Source of the DNA: Sphingopyxis terrae subsp. terrae NBRC 15098 | GTDB lineage: Bacteria; Pseudomonadota; Alphaproteobacteria; Sphingomonadales; Sphingomonadaceae | Direction of reading: 5' to 3' | Assembly: GCF_001598815.1 (NCBI RefSeq) | Contig: NZ_BCZQ01000003.1 | Coordinates: 434,001-498,000 of the forward strand | Length of the DNA: 64,000 nt | Shown: piece after piece, positions 8,222 to 20,312 of the stretch | How positions within the stretch are numbered: position 1 is the stretch's first letter | Layout: the number at the start of each line of letters is the position of its first letter | Made by a program: the position numbers and the translations under genes | The notes under the pieces: generated by a model | The model's input: only the letters and a program-made list of their open reading frames with translations | The model's database searches: none | Told to the model about the DNA's origin: nothing

Positions 8222-9802
8222 ATGTCCCGCTCGACCCTGCGCCTTGCGCTCGCCCTCGCCACCGGCCTCGTTGCCGTCGGCGCCACGCCGCTTCTTGCCG
8301 AGCCGATCGCGGTTCCGGTCATCACGCCCAAAGATCTCGGCGATGATGACAGCGGGCGCCTGATCGTCTTTGCTCAAAAGGTCGAGCCCGGCACAAAACC
8401 CCAGGACGCGGTCGACACGTCGCCGTTCGAGCCGACCGGCACGGCGATCGCGGCGATCGAGGTGAGCAGCCTCAAGCCGGGCCGGACCGCAATCGTCGGC
8501 ACCGACGTCGATGCCTTTCCGGCCGCCTGGTCGACGCTGGCGCCGGGCACCTATCGCATCCAGGCGGTGTTCGACCGCAACCATGATTATAACTATGGCG
8601 GACGCGGCGCGGGCGATCTGGTCTCACCCGTCGTCGAAGCCCGCCTGCCGGGGCCGGTGCCGACCTTGTCGCTCGACCGCGAGATCGCAGGGCAGGATTT
8701 TGCAGCCTGGCTTGCCGCACTTTCGCCCGAGGCGCGGGCGGGTATCGAACCCGGGCTGACGTCGGTCGAGCCGCTTTCGGTGCACAGCACCGCCCTCTCG
8801 CGTTTCTGGGGACGCAATACCGCGATCGAGGGATGGGTCGCCTTGCCGCCGGGCTATGCCAGGGGCGGCGACACCTATCCCACTGTCTATTCGGACGGCG
8901 GTTTCGGCAGCACGAACGACAGCGCGCGGGCAAGCGCCGCGCGCACCGCCGCGATGATGGCGAAGGGCGAGCTGCCCTCGATGATCTGGGTTTTCCTCGA
9001 CCATCATATCGCGACCGGGACGCACGAATTTGCCGATTCGGCCAACAACGGCCCGTGGGGTACGGCGCTGACGACCGAGGCAATCCCCGCGCTGGAGGCG
9101 AAATATCGCATGGACGCCCGTCCGTCGGGCCGTTTCCTGACCGGACACAGTTCGGGCGGCTGGTCGACGCTCTGGTTGCAGGTCGCCTATCCCAAGCTGT
9201 TCGGCGGAAGCTGGCCGACCGCGCCCGACCCGAGCGACTTTCACGATTTCACGAATATCGACCTCTATGCGCCTGCCGCCAATGCCTATGCGGGCAGCGA
9301 CGGCAAAGACCGGCCGCTCGTTCGCGACGACGGCAAGGTCGTCGCGACCTTTCGCCAGTTCGCCCGGCTCGAGGCGGTACTCGGCCCCTATGGCGGCCAG
9401 CTTGCAAGCTTCGACTGGGTCTTTTCGCCCAAATGCCCCGATGGACGTCCCTGCGCGATGTTCGATCGCGCGACCGGCAAGATCGACCCCGCCGTCGTCA
9501 CCTATTGGCGCGATCATTATGACATCGCGCATATCATCGCGCGCGACTGGGCACGGCTCAAACCCGACCTCGACGGCAAGATTCATCTGACCGTCGGCAC
9601 TGCGGACACTTTTTATCTCAACCAGTCAGCCGAGCGGCTGAAGGTCGTCCTCGACGGCCTGGGCGCCAAGGCGAGCTTCCGCTTCGTTCCCGGCCGCACC
9701 CACTTCGATCTCTACAAGGAAGGCGACGATCGCTGGGCGCTCACCAAGACGATGGCAAAGGAAATGTACGCCGTGGCGCGGCCCGCAACGGCCGCTCAAT
9801 AA
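8222..9802 (+). CDS. Secreted alpha/beta-hydrolase, esterase family
   Basis: 526 residues. The N-terminus MSRSTLRLALALATGLVAVG with a likely cleavage after PLLA is a Sec signal, so the enzyme is periplasmic or secreted. The nucleophile elbow GHSSGG is at about residue 308-313, in a context (TGHSSGGWSTLWLQVAYPKLFGG split around the Ser) typical of the enterochelin esterase/EstD-like family (PF00756). A late GRTHFDLY may hold the catalytic His. The N-terminal ~200 residues look like an extra beta-rich domain. Substrate unknown. Its last seven bases overlap the 3' end of the convergent PEP-mutase-family gene. Confidence 0.8.
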   Translation: MSRSTLRLALALATGLVAVGATPLLAEPIAVPVITPKDLGDDDSGRLIVFAQKVEPGTKPQDAVDTSPFEPTGTAIAAIEVSSLKPGRTAIVGTDVDAFPAAWSTLAPGTYRIQAVFDRNHDYNYGGRGAGDLVSPVVEARLPGPVPTLSLDREIAGQDFAAWLAALSPEARAGIEPGLTSVEPLSVHSTALSRFWGRNTAIEGWVALPPGYARGGDTYPTVYSDGGFGSTNDSARASAARTAAMMAKGELPSMIWVFLDHHIATGTHEFADSANNGPWGTALTTEAIPALEAKYRMDARPSGRFLTGHSSGGWSTLWLQVAYPKLFGGSWPTAPDPSDFHDFTNIDLYAPAANAYAGSDGKDRPLVRDDGKVVATFRQFARLEAVLGPYGGQLASFDWVFSPKCPDGRPCAMFDRATGKIDPAVVTYWRDHYDIAHIIARDWARLKPDLDGKIHLTVGTADTFYLNQSAERLKVVLDGLGAKASFRFVPGRTHFDLYKEGDDRWALTKTMAKEMYAVARPATAAQ

Positions 9803-10554
9803 TCGGGTTCGGCGCCGCCCAGCACCTGCTGCGCCTGACCGGTCAGCCACGCCATCGCCGCCGCCCACGGCTGATGCCCGTGGCTGATCCGCGCGACGCC
9901 GAGCGCCGCCAGTTCGGCATGGGTCGGCCCCCCCTTGGCGCGCAGGATATTGACCGGTAGCGGCGACGCCTCGCAGATCGCGCCGATGCAGCGCGGATCG
10001 CCAAGGAAGGGGACGAACAGCGACCCCGCACCGGCATCGGCATAGGCGCGGGCGCGCTCGAGCACGGCGGCGACAAGCCGTTCGCCGTCCTTCGCCGCAT
10101 CGGCGCCGCGAAAAACATCGCAGCGGGCGTTTACGAAAATGCCGGTATCGGCCGCGGCACGGTAGCGCGCCTGCGCCTCCGCGATCGGCAGCAGATCGTT
10201 CCGGCCGGGCATACGGTCCTCCATATTGATCCCAGCCGCTCCCGCCGCCCTTGCCCGCGCGACCGAGACGCCGACGCCGGCAGGATCGGCGCCATAGCCC
10301 GATTCCATGTCGATCGTGACCGGCAGGTCGGTGACCGACAGGATGCGCGCCAGATTCTCGAAAACATCGGCGAGCGGAAAATCCTCGCCATCGGCGCGCC
10401 CCTGCGCACCCGCCACGCCGTAACTTCCGGTTGCGATCGCTTTGGCGCCTGCCGCAGCGACCGCCTTCGCGCTGCCGGCATCCCAGATATTGACCAGAAT
10501 CAGCGGGTCGCCGGGAATGTGAAGAGCGCGGAAGGCCGCAACTTTGTCGGTCAT
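9796..10554 (-). CDS. Isocitrate lyase / PEP mutase-family protein
   Basis: 252 residues. It has the PEP mutase/ICL TIM-barrel signatures: LVNIWDAGSAKAVAAAGAKA at the N-terminus, TIDMESGYG, GINMEDRMPG and FVNARCDVF. The family includes oxaloacetate decarboxylases, carboxyphosphoenolpyruvate mutases and 2-methylisocitrate lyases; which reaction applies here cannot be read from sequence. The ATG overlaps the ada stop codon (ATGA), making this the last gene of a three-gene operon with ada. An open frame continues upstream through ada but the coupled ATG is the convincing start. Confidence 0.85.
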   Translation of the reverse strand: MTDKVAAFRALHIPGDPLILVNIWDAGSAKAVAAAGAKAIATGSYGVAGAQGRADGEDFPLADVFENLARILSVTDLPVTIDMESGYGADPAGVGVSVARARAAGAAGINMEDRMPGRNDLLPIAEAQARYRAAADTGIFVNARCDVFRGADAAKDGERLVAAVLERARAYADAGAGSLFVPFLGDPRCIGAICEASPLPVNILRAKGGPTHAELAALGVARISHGHQPWAAAMAWLTGQAQQVLGGAEPDY

Positions 10555-11585
10555 TTGATTTCCCTTTTCAGAAGTTCGCGTTTGATTGGCAGGCCATAGG
10601 CATAGCCGCCGAGCGAGCCGTCGCTGCGCACGACGCGGTGGCACGGGATGAGGACCGCGACATTGTTGGCGCCGTTGGCGCTGCCCGCGGCGCGCACCGC
10701 CTTGGGCTTGCCGACCGCGGCCGCGATGTCGGCGTAGCTGCGCGTCTCGCCCGCCGGTATCTTGCGCAGTTCGCGCCAGACCGCTTCCTGAAAGGCGGTG
10801 CCCTTCACGTCGATCGGAATATGGTCGAAACCGGCCGCCGGCGCCTCGACCGCATCGACCACCTGTTGCAGCAGCGCCGTGAAATCGGCGCCGCCTTCGA
10901 CCAGTTCGGCCGCCGGGAAGCGCGCCTCGAGCGCATCGCGTCCTTCGGCGAAGCTCAGGCGGCACACGCCCTTTGCGGTCGCCGCGACGAGCATGTCGCC
11001 AAGGCTCGTCGATACCACCGCCCAGTGAATCGTCGCGCCCTTGCCGCCGTTCACCCATGCCGAAGCGGTCATTCCCATGCGTCCCTCCATCGTGTCGTAA
11101 AAGCGCGACGGCCCCGAAAAGCCCGCGTCATAGATGGCGTCGGTCACGCGCCCCGCCTCGCTCAACGCCGCGCGGGCGCGCTCTTCGCGCAGCGCCCTTG
11201 CATAGGCGGCTGGCGACAGGCCGGTGTGGCGGGTGAAGACGCGCTGAAAATGGGTCGGCGAATAGCCGGTACGCGCCGCAAGATCGGCGAGCGCAAGCGG
11301 CTCTTCGCTGCCCTTGATCGCGGCGATTGCGGCGATCACGGCGCCTTCGTCGCGCGCGACATCGTCGGGCAGGCAGCGCTTGCACGGACGTAGCCCTGCG
11401 GCGCGTGCCGCGGTGCCGTCGGCGAAGAAGCGGACATTCGCACGCGCCGGATGCCGCGCCGCGCAGCTCGGCCGGCAATAGATGCCCGTCGTCAGCACGC
11501 CGGTGACGAAGCGCCCGTCGAGCGCGCGGTCGCGGCGCTGCACCGCCGCCCAGCGATCGGCATCGGTCATGCTGTCGGCGCTCAT
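10551..11585 (-). CDS. ada: Ada: methylphosphotriester/O6-alkylguanine-DNA methyltransferase and activator
   Basis: 344 residues from the ATG that overlaps the upstream stop. The N-terminal zinc module has Cys37, Cys41, Cys68 and Cys71 (YCRPSC ... PCKRC), matching E. coli Ada spacing. An AraC-type HTH follows (LADLAARTGYSPTHFQRVF). The C-terminal methyltransferase has the acceptor Cys in LIPCHRVVR (about residue 315). Methylated Ada activates alkylation-repair genes and its own operon. It lies between a DUF1203 gene and a PEP-mutase-family gene, all joined by ATGA overlaps, so both neighbours should be induced by alkylation damage. Confidence 0.96.
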   Translation of the reverse strand: MSADSMTDADRWAAVQRRDRALDGRFVTGVLTTGIYCRPSCAARHPARANVRFFADGTAARAAGLRPCKRCLPDDVARDEGAVIAAIAAIKGSEEPLALADLAARTGYSPTHFQRVFTRHTGLSPAAYARALREERARAALSEAGRVTDAIYDAGFSGPSRFYDTMEGRMGMTASAWVNGGKGATIHWAVVSTSLGDMLVAATAKGVCRLSFAEGRDALEARFPAAELVEGGADFTALLQQVVDAVEAPAAGFDHIPIDVKGTAFQEAVWRELRKIPAGETRSYADIAAAVGKPKAVRAAGSANGANNVAVLIPCHRVVRSDGSLGGYAYGLPIKRELLKREIK

Positions 11586-12079
11586 GGCTCGGCTCCCTCG
11601 CTCGCATCCCGCTCGATCCGCGCGGCGAAGCATCCGTACGCGGCGTTATGGGCGTCGATATAGGCGATGCCGGCGTCCGCGAACAGGTCGCGGATTGCGG
11701 CGTCGGCTTCGCCCGGCCCTGCGAGCCGCGCGGTTTGCAGCATACCGTCGGCACCAAAGGCGCGCATTGCGAGCGGGCGCCCCTCGAACACCGGCGGCGT
11801 CCGATCGCGCCATATAGTGCGCGCCGCGCCGCGCCGGACATAGATGGCATAGGCGCTGCGATAGGGCGTGGCGACATCGTGGCTGAGGTGATGCAGCAGT
11901 ACTAGTTCCTCGCCCGCCCTTGCGTCCTCCAGGCTGACCCGGCACGGAAAACCGCGGTCGGCGGTGGCAATGACGCGGCGGGCGTTCCGCGCGCTCAGCG
12001 CCTCATCGTCGAGCGCGAAAAGCGGGGCGAAAGGCGCGGGGTCCAGCCCCTGAATTCGATAGCGCATTCGATAGGTCAT
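11582..12079 (-). CDS. DUF1203 domain protein
   Basis: 165 residues matching the DUF1203 family in pattern: the N-terminal YRIQGLDPAPFAPLFALDDE, a central FPCRVSLEDARAGEELVLLHH with a conserved Cys, and a C-terminal YIDAHNAAYGCFAARIER. Function is unknown. An excellent ribosome site AAAGGAG lies six bases before the ATG. It is first in the operon with ada (four-base overlap), which suggests a role connected with alkylating agents, but that is context only. Confidence 0.85.
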   Translation of the reverse strand: MTYRMRYRIQGLDPAPFAPLFALDDEALSARNARRVIATADRGFPCRVSLEDARAGEELVLLHHLSHDVATPYRSAYAIYVRRGAARTIWRDRTPPVFEGRPLAMRAFGADGMLQTARLAGPGEADAAIRDLFADAGIAYIDAHNAAYGCFAARIERDASEGAEP

Positions 12080-12139
12080 ATGCGGCTCCTTTGTCTGCTC
12101 GCCGATATGTCATGCCAGGCGCGGCGATGCGTCCCGATG

Positions 12140-12152
12140 CTTGCGCTCAAAG
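12140..12152 (-). promoter_or_regulatory. Possible Ada box upstream of the DUF1203-ada operon
   Basis: Read on the minus strand, CTTTGAGCGCAAG lies about 60 bases before the first start codon of the operon. The segment AGCGCAAG equals part of the E. coli ada promoter box (AAAGCGCAAGA). No convincing -35/-10 pair was found between the box and the gene, so this is a candidate only. Confidence 0.35.
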
Positions 12153-12239
12153 CCGGACGATGCGCGCGCCACTGAATTTTTCAATCAAAACAACAGTTTC
12201 GAGACCCCGGCATCGACGGATCACAGTGGAGACTATCGA

Positions 12240-13061
12240 ATGGCGACCATCGACCTATCGCAAACCGGCGGGAAGCGGGCGGCGCCGCGCGACTGGCTCC
12301 GGCTTTCCGCGACCCTCTGCTTCCTGTCGATCGCGGCGGGCCAGCTGCTCTTCACCGCCTTCATCCTGCTCTTCTACTACCCGCCGTCCTTGTCGGGCGA
12401 CTTCGCCGCCTGGAATGCCAAGCCGCTGATCAAGGGCTTTGTGCCCGGCGATCCGGGCGGCAATCTCTTCTTTGCGGCGCATGTGCTGATGGCGGCGGTC
12501 ATCACCTTCGGCGGGCTGGTGCAGTTGATCCCGGCGATCCGAGGGCGCTGGCCCGCCGTTCACCGCTGGAACGGCCGGCTCTATCTGCTCAGCGCCCTGG
12601 TGCTCGCGCTCGGGGGGCTCTGGCTGACCTGGGTTCGCGGCACGTGGCTGCACTGGGCGGGCGCGGTGGGGATCAGCCTCGATGCGCTGCTCATTCTTCT
12701 CTTCGGCGCGCTTGCATGGCGGGATGCGCGGGCGCGCCGGTTTGCGGCTCACCGGCGCTGGACGCTGCGCCTGTTCGCGGTGGCGAGCGCGGTCTGGTTC
12801 ATGCGCGTCGGCTATATGGCATGGGGCATCGCGGCCGGCGGCGCGGGGATCGGCACGGCGATGGACGGCCCGTTCGACATCTTTCTGGCCTTCGCCAACT
12901 CGCTGCTACCGCTCGGCGTGACCGAACTCTATCTGCGCACCGGCGCGCGGAGCAAGCCCGCGGCGCGATCCGCCGTGACCGCACTGCTGGCGACGAGCGC
13001 GCTCGTCATTCTGGTCGGCAGCGCCGGGGCGTGGCTGATGATGTGGCGCCCCTACCTCTAA
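12240..13061 (+). CDS. DUF2306-type integral membrane protein
   Basis: 273 residues with about seven hydrophobic segments. The pattern NLFFAAHVLMAAVITFGGLVQ, then PAVHRWNGRLYL, then a middle RRFAAHRRWTLRLFA with paired histidines is characteristic of DUF2306 proteins, which resemble membrane cytochrome-like folds with His pairs. Function unknown. The start ATG is preceded by gtggaga; an earlier frame extension covers sequence upstream without a ribosome site. It is divergent from the DUF1203-ada operon with a 160-base gap. Confidence 0.8.
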   Translation: MATIDLSQTGGKRAAPRDWLRLSATLCFLSIAAGQLLFTAFILLFYYPPSLSGDFAAWNAKPLIKGFVPGDPGGNLFFAAHVLMAAVITFGGLVQLIPAIRGRWPAVHRWNGRLYLLSALVLALGGLWLTWVRGTWLHWAGAVGISLDALLILLFGALAWRDARARRFAAHRRWTLRLFAVASAVWFMRVGYMAWGIAAGGAGIGTAMDGPFDIFLAFANSLLPLGVTELYLRTGARSKPAARSAVTALLATSALVILVGSAGAWLMMWRPYL

Positions 13062-13097
13062 CTTGCCTTCGCGCGCGCAGTGATTAGGTTCGCGGCC

Positions 13098-14657
13098 ATG
13101 ACCCGTCTTCTCGCACGCTTCCTCGCCCCCCTGCTTGCCCTCGTCGCCCTCGCGGTTCCCGCCCGCGCCGCTGACGATATCAGCGCGGTTTCGCGCAGCG
13201 TCGTCCGCGTCGTCACTGTCGCGATGGTCGATGGCGAGGTGGTCGGCTTCGGGCATGGCAGCGGCATCGCCATTTCGCCGACGCGTATCCTCACCAACGC
13301 CCATGTCGTCGAATCGGCGGCCAAATATCCGAACAATGTCGCGCTCGGCGTCGTCCCCTCCGAAGGGCAGAAGAGCTACGCCGGCAAGCTGATCGCGATC
13401 GATACCAAGCGCGACCTGGCGCTCATCGAAATGACCGAGGGGCGCGTGCCCGCCGCAGTCATCTATTCGGGGCCGTTCGAGGCAGGGGCAGAGGTCGTCG
13501 CGCTCGGCTATCCGGGCAATGTCGACCTTGCGACCGCGCAGAGCGCGACCGATTATATCACCCCGCGCAGCCCGGTGCGGAGCGAGGGCAATCTGTCGAA
13601 CACCCAGGCGATTGAGGGCATCGCCACCTATGTCCACACGGCGAAGATCGCGCGCGGCAATTCGGGCGGGCCACTCGTCGACAGTTGCGGGCGCATCGTC
13701 GGCATCAACACCTTCATCACCCGCGCCGACGACGGCGATTCGCCCTTCGCCTTCGCGATCGCGGGGCGCGAGGTGACGCGCTTTCTGGGCGATGCCGGAC
13801 AGAGTTTCGCGAGCGTCGGAACGCCGTGCCTGACGATGGCCGAGGCCGACGCCCGCGACCGCGCCGCGCTGGAAGCCGATGCGCGCGCGCTGGCGCAGGC
13901 CAATGCCGCGCGCGACGAGGCGGCGAAGCTCGACCATGACCTCAAGGCCGCGCGCGCCGAGGAAGCGGCGATGACCGCGCGTGAGAACCGCATGGCGCTT
14001 GCCGGGGTGCTGTTCGTGATCGGCGCGCTCGGCGCCGGGGCGGCGCTGCTCTTCTACAATCAGAAGAATATGCGCGGCGCCAAGATCGCGGGGAGCGCCG
14101 GGGCGGCGCTGATGCTGTTCGCGGCGCTGCTCTTTGCGACGCGGCCCGATGCGCATGCGGCGCTCGACGCGGTCGAAGGCGACACGGCCGATACGGCGAA
14201 GCCCGACGGCGCCAAGCTCGCCGAAGGCAATTATCTCTGCACGATCCGCCCCGACCGCAGCCGCATTACCGTGTCGTCGACCACCGACGTCCCCGTCGCG
14301 ATCGCCGCGAACGGCTGCGTCAACGACCGTACCCAATATGCGATGGGCGCCGACGGCCGCTGGCAGCGCATCCTGGTTCCCAATGAGGAGGCGACCGTGA
14401 CCGTCGCGTCGATCGATCCGGCGGCGAAGGATTATCGCGTCGACCGCTATCTGCTCGATGCGGACACGATGAAGCTGGCGCGCGAGGCGCGTTCGGGAAT
14501 CACGCTGAAGGCCTGCACCACCGACGCCGACGCGCTTGCTGGCCTGGCGACGCAGCAGGAGGCGATTCGCGCCGTGCTGCCCGCCAGCCCGAACGAGCGG
14601 CTCGTCTATCAATGCCAGAAGGCGGCGGCAGGGGTGGGAGCAAAGCCAGCGCCCTGA
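13098..14657 (+). CDS. Exported trypsin-like serine protease with C-terminal membrane hairpin
   Basis: 519 residues. A signal peptide (to about residue 25, PARA|ADD) leads into a chymotrypsin-fold domain with His in TNAHVV, Asp in RDLALIE and Ser in GNSGGP, as in HtrA/DegP. No PDZ domain follows. Instead there is an Ala/Glu-rich coiled-coil (about 250-295), two membrane segments (about 298-318 and 328-346), and a C-terminal domain of about 150 residues with four cysteines that could form disulfides. The layout predicts both soluble domains on the periplasmic side. Substrates unknown. Confidence 0.82.
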   Translation: MTRLLARFLAPLLALVALAVPARAADDISAVSRSVVRVVTVAMVDGEVVGFGHGSGIAISPTRILTNAHVVESAAKYPNNVALGVVPSEGQKSYAGKLIAIDTKRDLALIEMTEGRVPAAVIYSGPFEAGAEVVALGYPGNVDLATAQSATDYITPRSPVRSEGNLSNTQAIEGIATYVHTAKIARGNSGGPLVDSCGRIVGINTFITRADDGDSPFAFAIAGREVTRFLGDAGQSFASVGTPCLTMAEADARDRAALEADARALAQANAARDEAAKLDHDLKAARAEEAAMTARENRMALAGVLFVIGALGAGAALLFYNQKNMRGAKIAGSAGAALMLFAALLFATRPDAHAALDAVEGDTADTAKPDGAKLAEGNYLCTIRPDRSRITVSSTTDVPVAIAANGCVNDRTQYAMGADGRWQRILVPNEEATVTVASIDPAAKDYRVDRYLLDADTMKLAREARSGITLKACTTDADALAGLATQQEAIRAVLPASPNERLVYQCQKAAAGVGAKPAP

Positions 14658-14684
14658 TGCGGCGCGGGGCCGTGGTAGCGACTG

Positions 14685-15374
14685 CTACCCCCCGCACGCC
14701 TTGAACAGCATCAGCGTGCGGTCCCGCGCGAGGTCGGCGCTCGGTTCGTGATAATCCTTGCGGCGGTCGCTGTTGAAGCCGTGGCCCGCCTCATAGACGA
14801 AGATTTGCGCGGTCGGATGATCGCGCGCGATCAGCGCCTCGACGCCCTCCATCGGAATGCCGCCGTCGAAGCGGCCGAAATGGGCGATGGCGGCGCACCC
14901 CGGCGCCTCGTCCTTGAACATCGTCGGGACGAGGCTGCCGTAATAGGAGGAAGCGGCGGCCAGATCGGGGCTGATCTGCGCCATCCGCCACGCGACCGAC
15001 CCGCCGTAGCAATAGCCGGTGATGAAGACCGGCCCCCCAGATATTTTGGCGCCTTTCAGGGCGTCGATGCACGTCTGCGCATCCTTCAGGCTCTGCTCGA
15101 ACGGATGGAGTTCGCGCGCCAGCTGCACCGCGCGCTCGAACTGCGGCCCCGAATAGTCGCTTTCGAACCCCGGATGCTCGCGGTCGAACAGCGCGGGCGA
15201 CAGCACCTCATAGCCGTCGGCCGCATATTCGTCGCACAGCTCGCGAATATGATCGGTGACCCCGAAGATTTCCTGGACGAGCACCAGACCGCCGCGGCGT
15301 TCGCCCTCTGCCGGCGCATGATAGACGGCGATTTCCGCGCCATCGTCCATCGTCATGCGGATCATTTCGCCCAT
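14685..15374 (-). CDS. Dienelactone hydrolase family protein
   Basis: 229 residues, the normal length for the family. The catalytic triad is visible: Cys in GYCYGGSVAW, Asp in HFGRFDGGIP and His in EAGHGFNSD. The opening VLVQEIFGVTDHIRELCD is the family N-terminal signature. Members hydrolyse dienelactone to maleylacetate in chlorocatechol breakdown, but most genomic members have unknown substrates and no other ring-cleavage gene is nearby. The start is the ATG at MGEMIRMTMDDG; the frame is open further upstream without support. Divergent from the ATP synthase operon, convergent with the protease gene. Confidence 0.9.
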   Translation of the reverse strand: MGEMIRMTMDDGAEIAVYHAPAEGERRGGLVLVQEIFGVTDHIRELCDEYAADGYEVLSPALFDREHPGFESDYSGPQFERAVQLARELHPFEQSLKDAQTCIDALKGAKISGGPVFITGYCYGGSVAWRMAQISPDLAAASSYYGSLVPTMFKDEAPGCAAIAHFGRFDGGIPMEGVEALIARDHPTAQIFVYEAGHGFNSDRRKDYHEPSADLARDRTLMLFKACGG

Positions 15375-15513
15375 CGGCCTTGCCCTCTTCCGTGCGTGCC
15401 GCGCCTGTCGTGGCGCGATCCGTGTTTCGCACCTGTTTGGAGAAAGTCGGGCGCTTCGACAAGCGCGACGCAGAGGGGGGCGGAAGGTGAAGCGGATTCC
15501 TCCCACCCCCACC

Positions 15514-15542
15514 TTGCATTGCAACAGAATCGTTGCTAGGCG
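15514..15542 (+). promoter_or_regulatory. Possible promoter of the atpHAGDC operon
   Basis: TTGCAT (15514-15519) and TAGGCG (15537-15542) are separated by 17 bases and lie about 95 bases before the atpH start. The -10 is poor. It is offered only because this 260-base divergent gap must contain the operon promoter. Confidence 0.25.
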
Positions 15543-15634
15543 CGCCGCGACTTCGCGCGGGGGTGGTTCGTCGAATTTCCCCGAAAACCGCGCGACCAAA
15601 TCCCCCACGGGATCGTAGAGAAGGACTTTCGCGC

Positions 15635-16201
15635 GTGGAGAATTCCGGCGGCATTCAGGGCAACATCACGGCGGGCCTCGCGGGCCGCTATGCCAGTGCG
15701 CTGTTCGATCTGGCGAGCGAATCGAAGGCGATCGACGGCGTTCAGGCGAGCCTTGCGACGCTGCAGACCGCGCTGACCGATTCGGCCGATCTGGCGACCC
15801 TGATTTCGAGCCCCGTCGTCACCCGCGGCGATGCCGAAAAGGCAATCGAGGCAGTGGCCAAGGCGCTGAAGCTCGATTCGCTGACCGCCAAATTCCTGGG
15901 CGTGCTCGCCGAGAATCGCCGCCTTGCCGATCTGCCCGCGATGATCGACGCCTATCATGCGATCGTCGCGGCGCACCGCGGCGAAGTGACCGCCAAGGTC
16001 ACCAGCGCCCACCCGCTGAGCGCCGAGCAGTTGAAAGCGCTCGCCGCCAACCTCAAGACCCGTGTCGGCCGCGACGTGAAGATCGCGACCACCGTCGACC
16101 CCGCCATTCTCGGCGGCCTCGTCGTCCAGCTGGGCAGCCAGCTGATCGACGGCAGCATCCGTACCCGTCTCAACAGTTTCGCCCAGGCGATGAAGGGCTG
16201 A
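15635..16201 (+). CDS. atpH: ATP synthase F1 delta subunit
   Basis: 188 residues. The hallmark N-terminal GLAGRYASALFDLA and C-terminal DPAILGGLVVQLGSQLIDGSIRTRL match bacterial delta/OSCP. I choose the GTG at 15635 (VENSGGIQGNITAG) preceded by AAGGA; an open frame continues upstream but reads through non-coding leader. Delta forms the peripheral stalk cap linking F1 to the b subunits. It is first in the F1 operon atpHAGDC; the Fo genes (atpIBEF) are not in the window, as usual in alphaproteobacteria, where the two sectors are encoded apart. Confidence 0.95.
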   Translation: MENSGGIQGNITAGLAGRYASALFDLASESKAIDGVQASLATLQTALTDSADLATLISSPVVTRGDAEKAIEAVAKALKLDSLTAKFLGVLAENRRLADLPAMIDAYHAIVAAHRGEVTAKVTSAHPLSAEQLKALAANLKTRVGRDVKIATTVDPAILGGLVVQLGSQLIDGSIRTRLNSFAQAMKG

Positions 16202-16236
16202 ACAGCCCGACGCCAAATTGCCCGATGAAAGGCTGA

Positions 16237-17769
<1,533 letters not shown>

Positions 17770-17783
17770 GCCAAGTTACCGTG

Positions 17784-17806
17784 AGCCCGGCCTCCTGCGC
17801 CGGGCT
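17784..17806 (+). other. Intercistronic hairpin between atpA and atpG
   Basis: AGCCCGGC (17784-17791) and GCCGGGCT (17799-17806) form an 8-bp stem with a 7-base loop, 15 bases before the atpG ribosome site. There is no T-run, so it is more likely a processing or mRNA-stability element than a terminator. Confidence 0.5.
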
Positions 17807-17826
17807 GACGAACAAGAGGGGCCGTA

Positions 17827-18702
17827 ATGGCATCGCTTAAGGAACTCAAAGGGCGGATCGTCTCGGTCAAATCGACCCAGAAGATCACCAAGGCCAAGAA
17901 GATGGTCGCCGCCGCCAAGCTGCGCAAGGCGCAGGCCGCGGCCGAAGCTGCGCGTCCTTACGCCGAGCGGCTCGAAGGCGTCGTCGCCAGCCTCGCCTCC
18001 AAGGTCGGCGCGTCGGATTCGGCGCCCAAGCTGCTGTCGGGCACCGGCAAGAGCGACACGCACCTTCTCGTCGTGCTCAACAGCGACCGCGGCCTTGCCG
18101 GCGCGTTCAACTCGAACATCGTCAAGGCGGCACGCGACAAGGCTTTGGCGCTGCAGGCCGAAGGCAAGACGGTTCGCTTCTTCCTCGTCGGCCGCAAGGG
18201 CCGGCCGGTGATCGCCCGCCTCTTCCCCGGTCAGATCATCGAGCAGTATGAAACGACCGGCATCCGCGATATCGGCTTCGATCAGGCGAACGAGATTTCG
18301 GCGAAGGTGATGGAGCTTTACGAAGCCGGCGCCTTCGACGTCGCGCACCTCTTCTATTCGAAGTTCCGCTCGGCGCTGCTCCAGATCGCGACCGGCCAGC
18401 AGATGATCCCGGTTCCGCCGCCGGCCGACGTTCCGGCGTCGAGCGGCGCCGCGGTCGAATATGAACCGGGCGAGGAAGAGATCCTTGCCGACCTCTTGCC
18501 GCGCAACGTCACCATCCAGATCTTCAAGGGCCTCCTTGAAAACGCCGCGTCCGAACAGGGCGCGTCGATGACCGCGATGGACAATGCGACGCGCAACGCG
18601 GGCGAGCTGATCAACAAGCTGACCATCGTTTACAACCGCACGCGTCAGGCGGCGATCACCACCGAACTTATCGAGATTATCGCGGGCGCCGAAGCGCTCT
18701 AA
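17827..18702 (+). CDS. atpG: ATP synthase F1 gamma subunit
   Basis: 291 residues. N-terminal [20 protein letters not shown] and C-terminal [20 protein letters not shown] are the conserved coiled-coil ends of gamma that rotate inside the alpha3beta3 hexamer; the central [15 protein letters not shown] is also typical. The ribosome site GAGGGG lies seven bases upstream. Normal length. Confidence 0.97.
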   Translation: MASLKELKGRIVSVKSTQKITKAKKMVAAAKLRKAQAAAEAARPYAERLEGVVASLASKVGASDSAPKLLSGTGKSDTHLLVVLNSDRGLAGAFNSNIVKAARDKALALQAEGKTVRFFLVGRKGRPVIARLFPGQIIEQYETTGIRDIGFDQANEISAKVMELYEAGAFDVAHLFYSKFRSALLQIATGQQMIPVPPPADVPASSGAAVEYEPGEEEILADLLPRNVTIQIFKGLLENAASEQGASMTAMDNATRNAGELINKLTIVYNRTRQAAITTELIEIIAGAEAL

Positions 18703-20265
<1,563 letters not shown>

Positions 20266-20274
20266 GGATAACGG

Positions 20275-20296
20275 CCCCTCCCTTTCGGGGGAGGGG
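20275..20296. repeat. Short GC hairpin related to the dispersed repeat, atpD-atpC gap
   Basis: CCCCTCCC (20275-20282) and GGGAGGGG (20289-20296) form an 8-bp stem. The arms match the outer hairpin arms of the longer repeats at 39692-39810 and 51175-51292, so this may be a solitary end of the same family. It lies inside the atp operon, 17 bases before the atpC start. Confidence 0.55.
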
Positions 20297-20312
20297 TTGT
20301 AGGAATAGAGAT

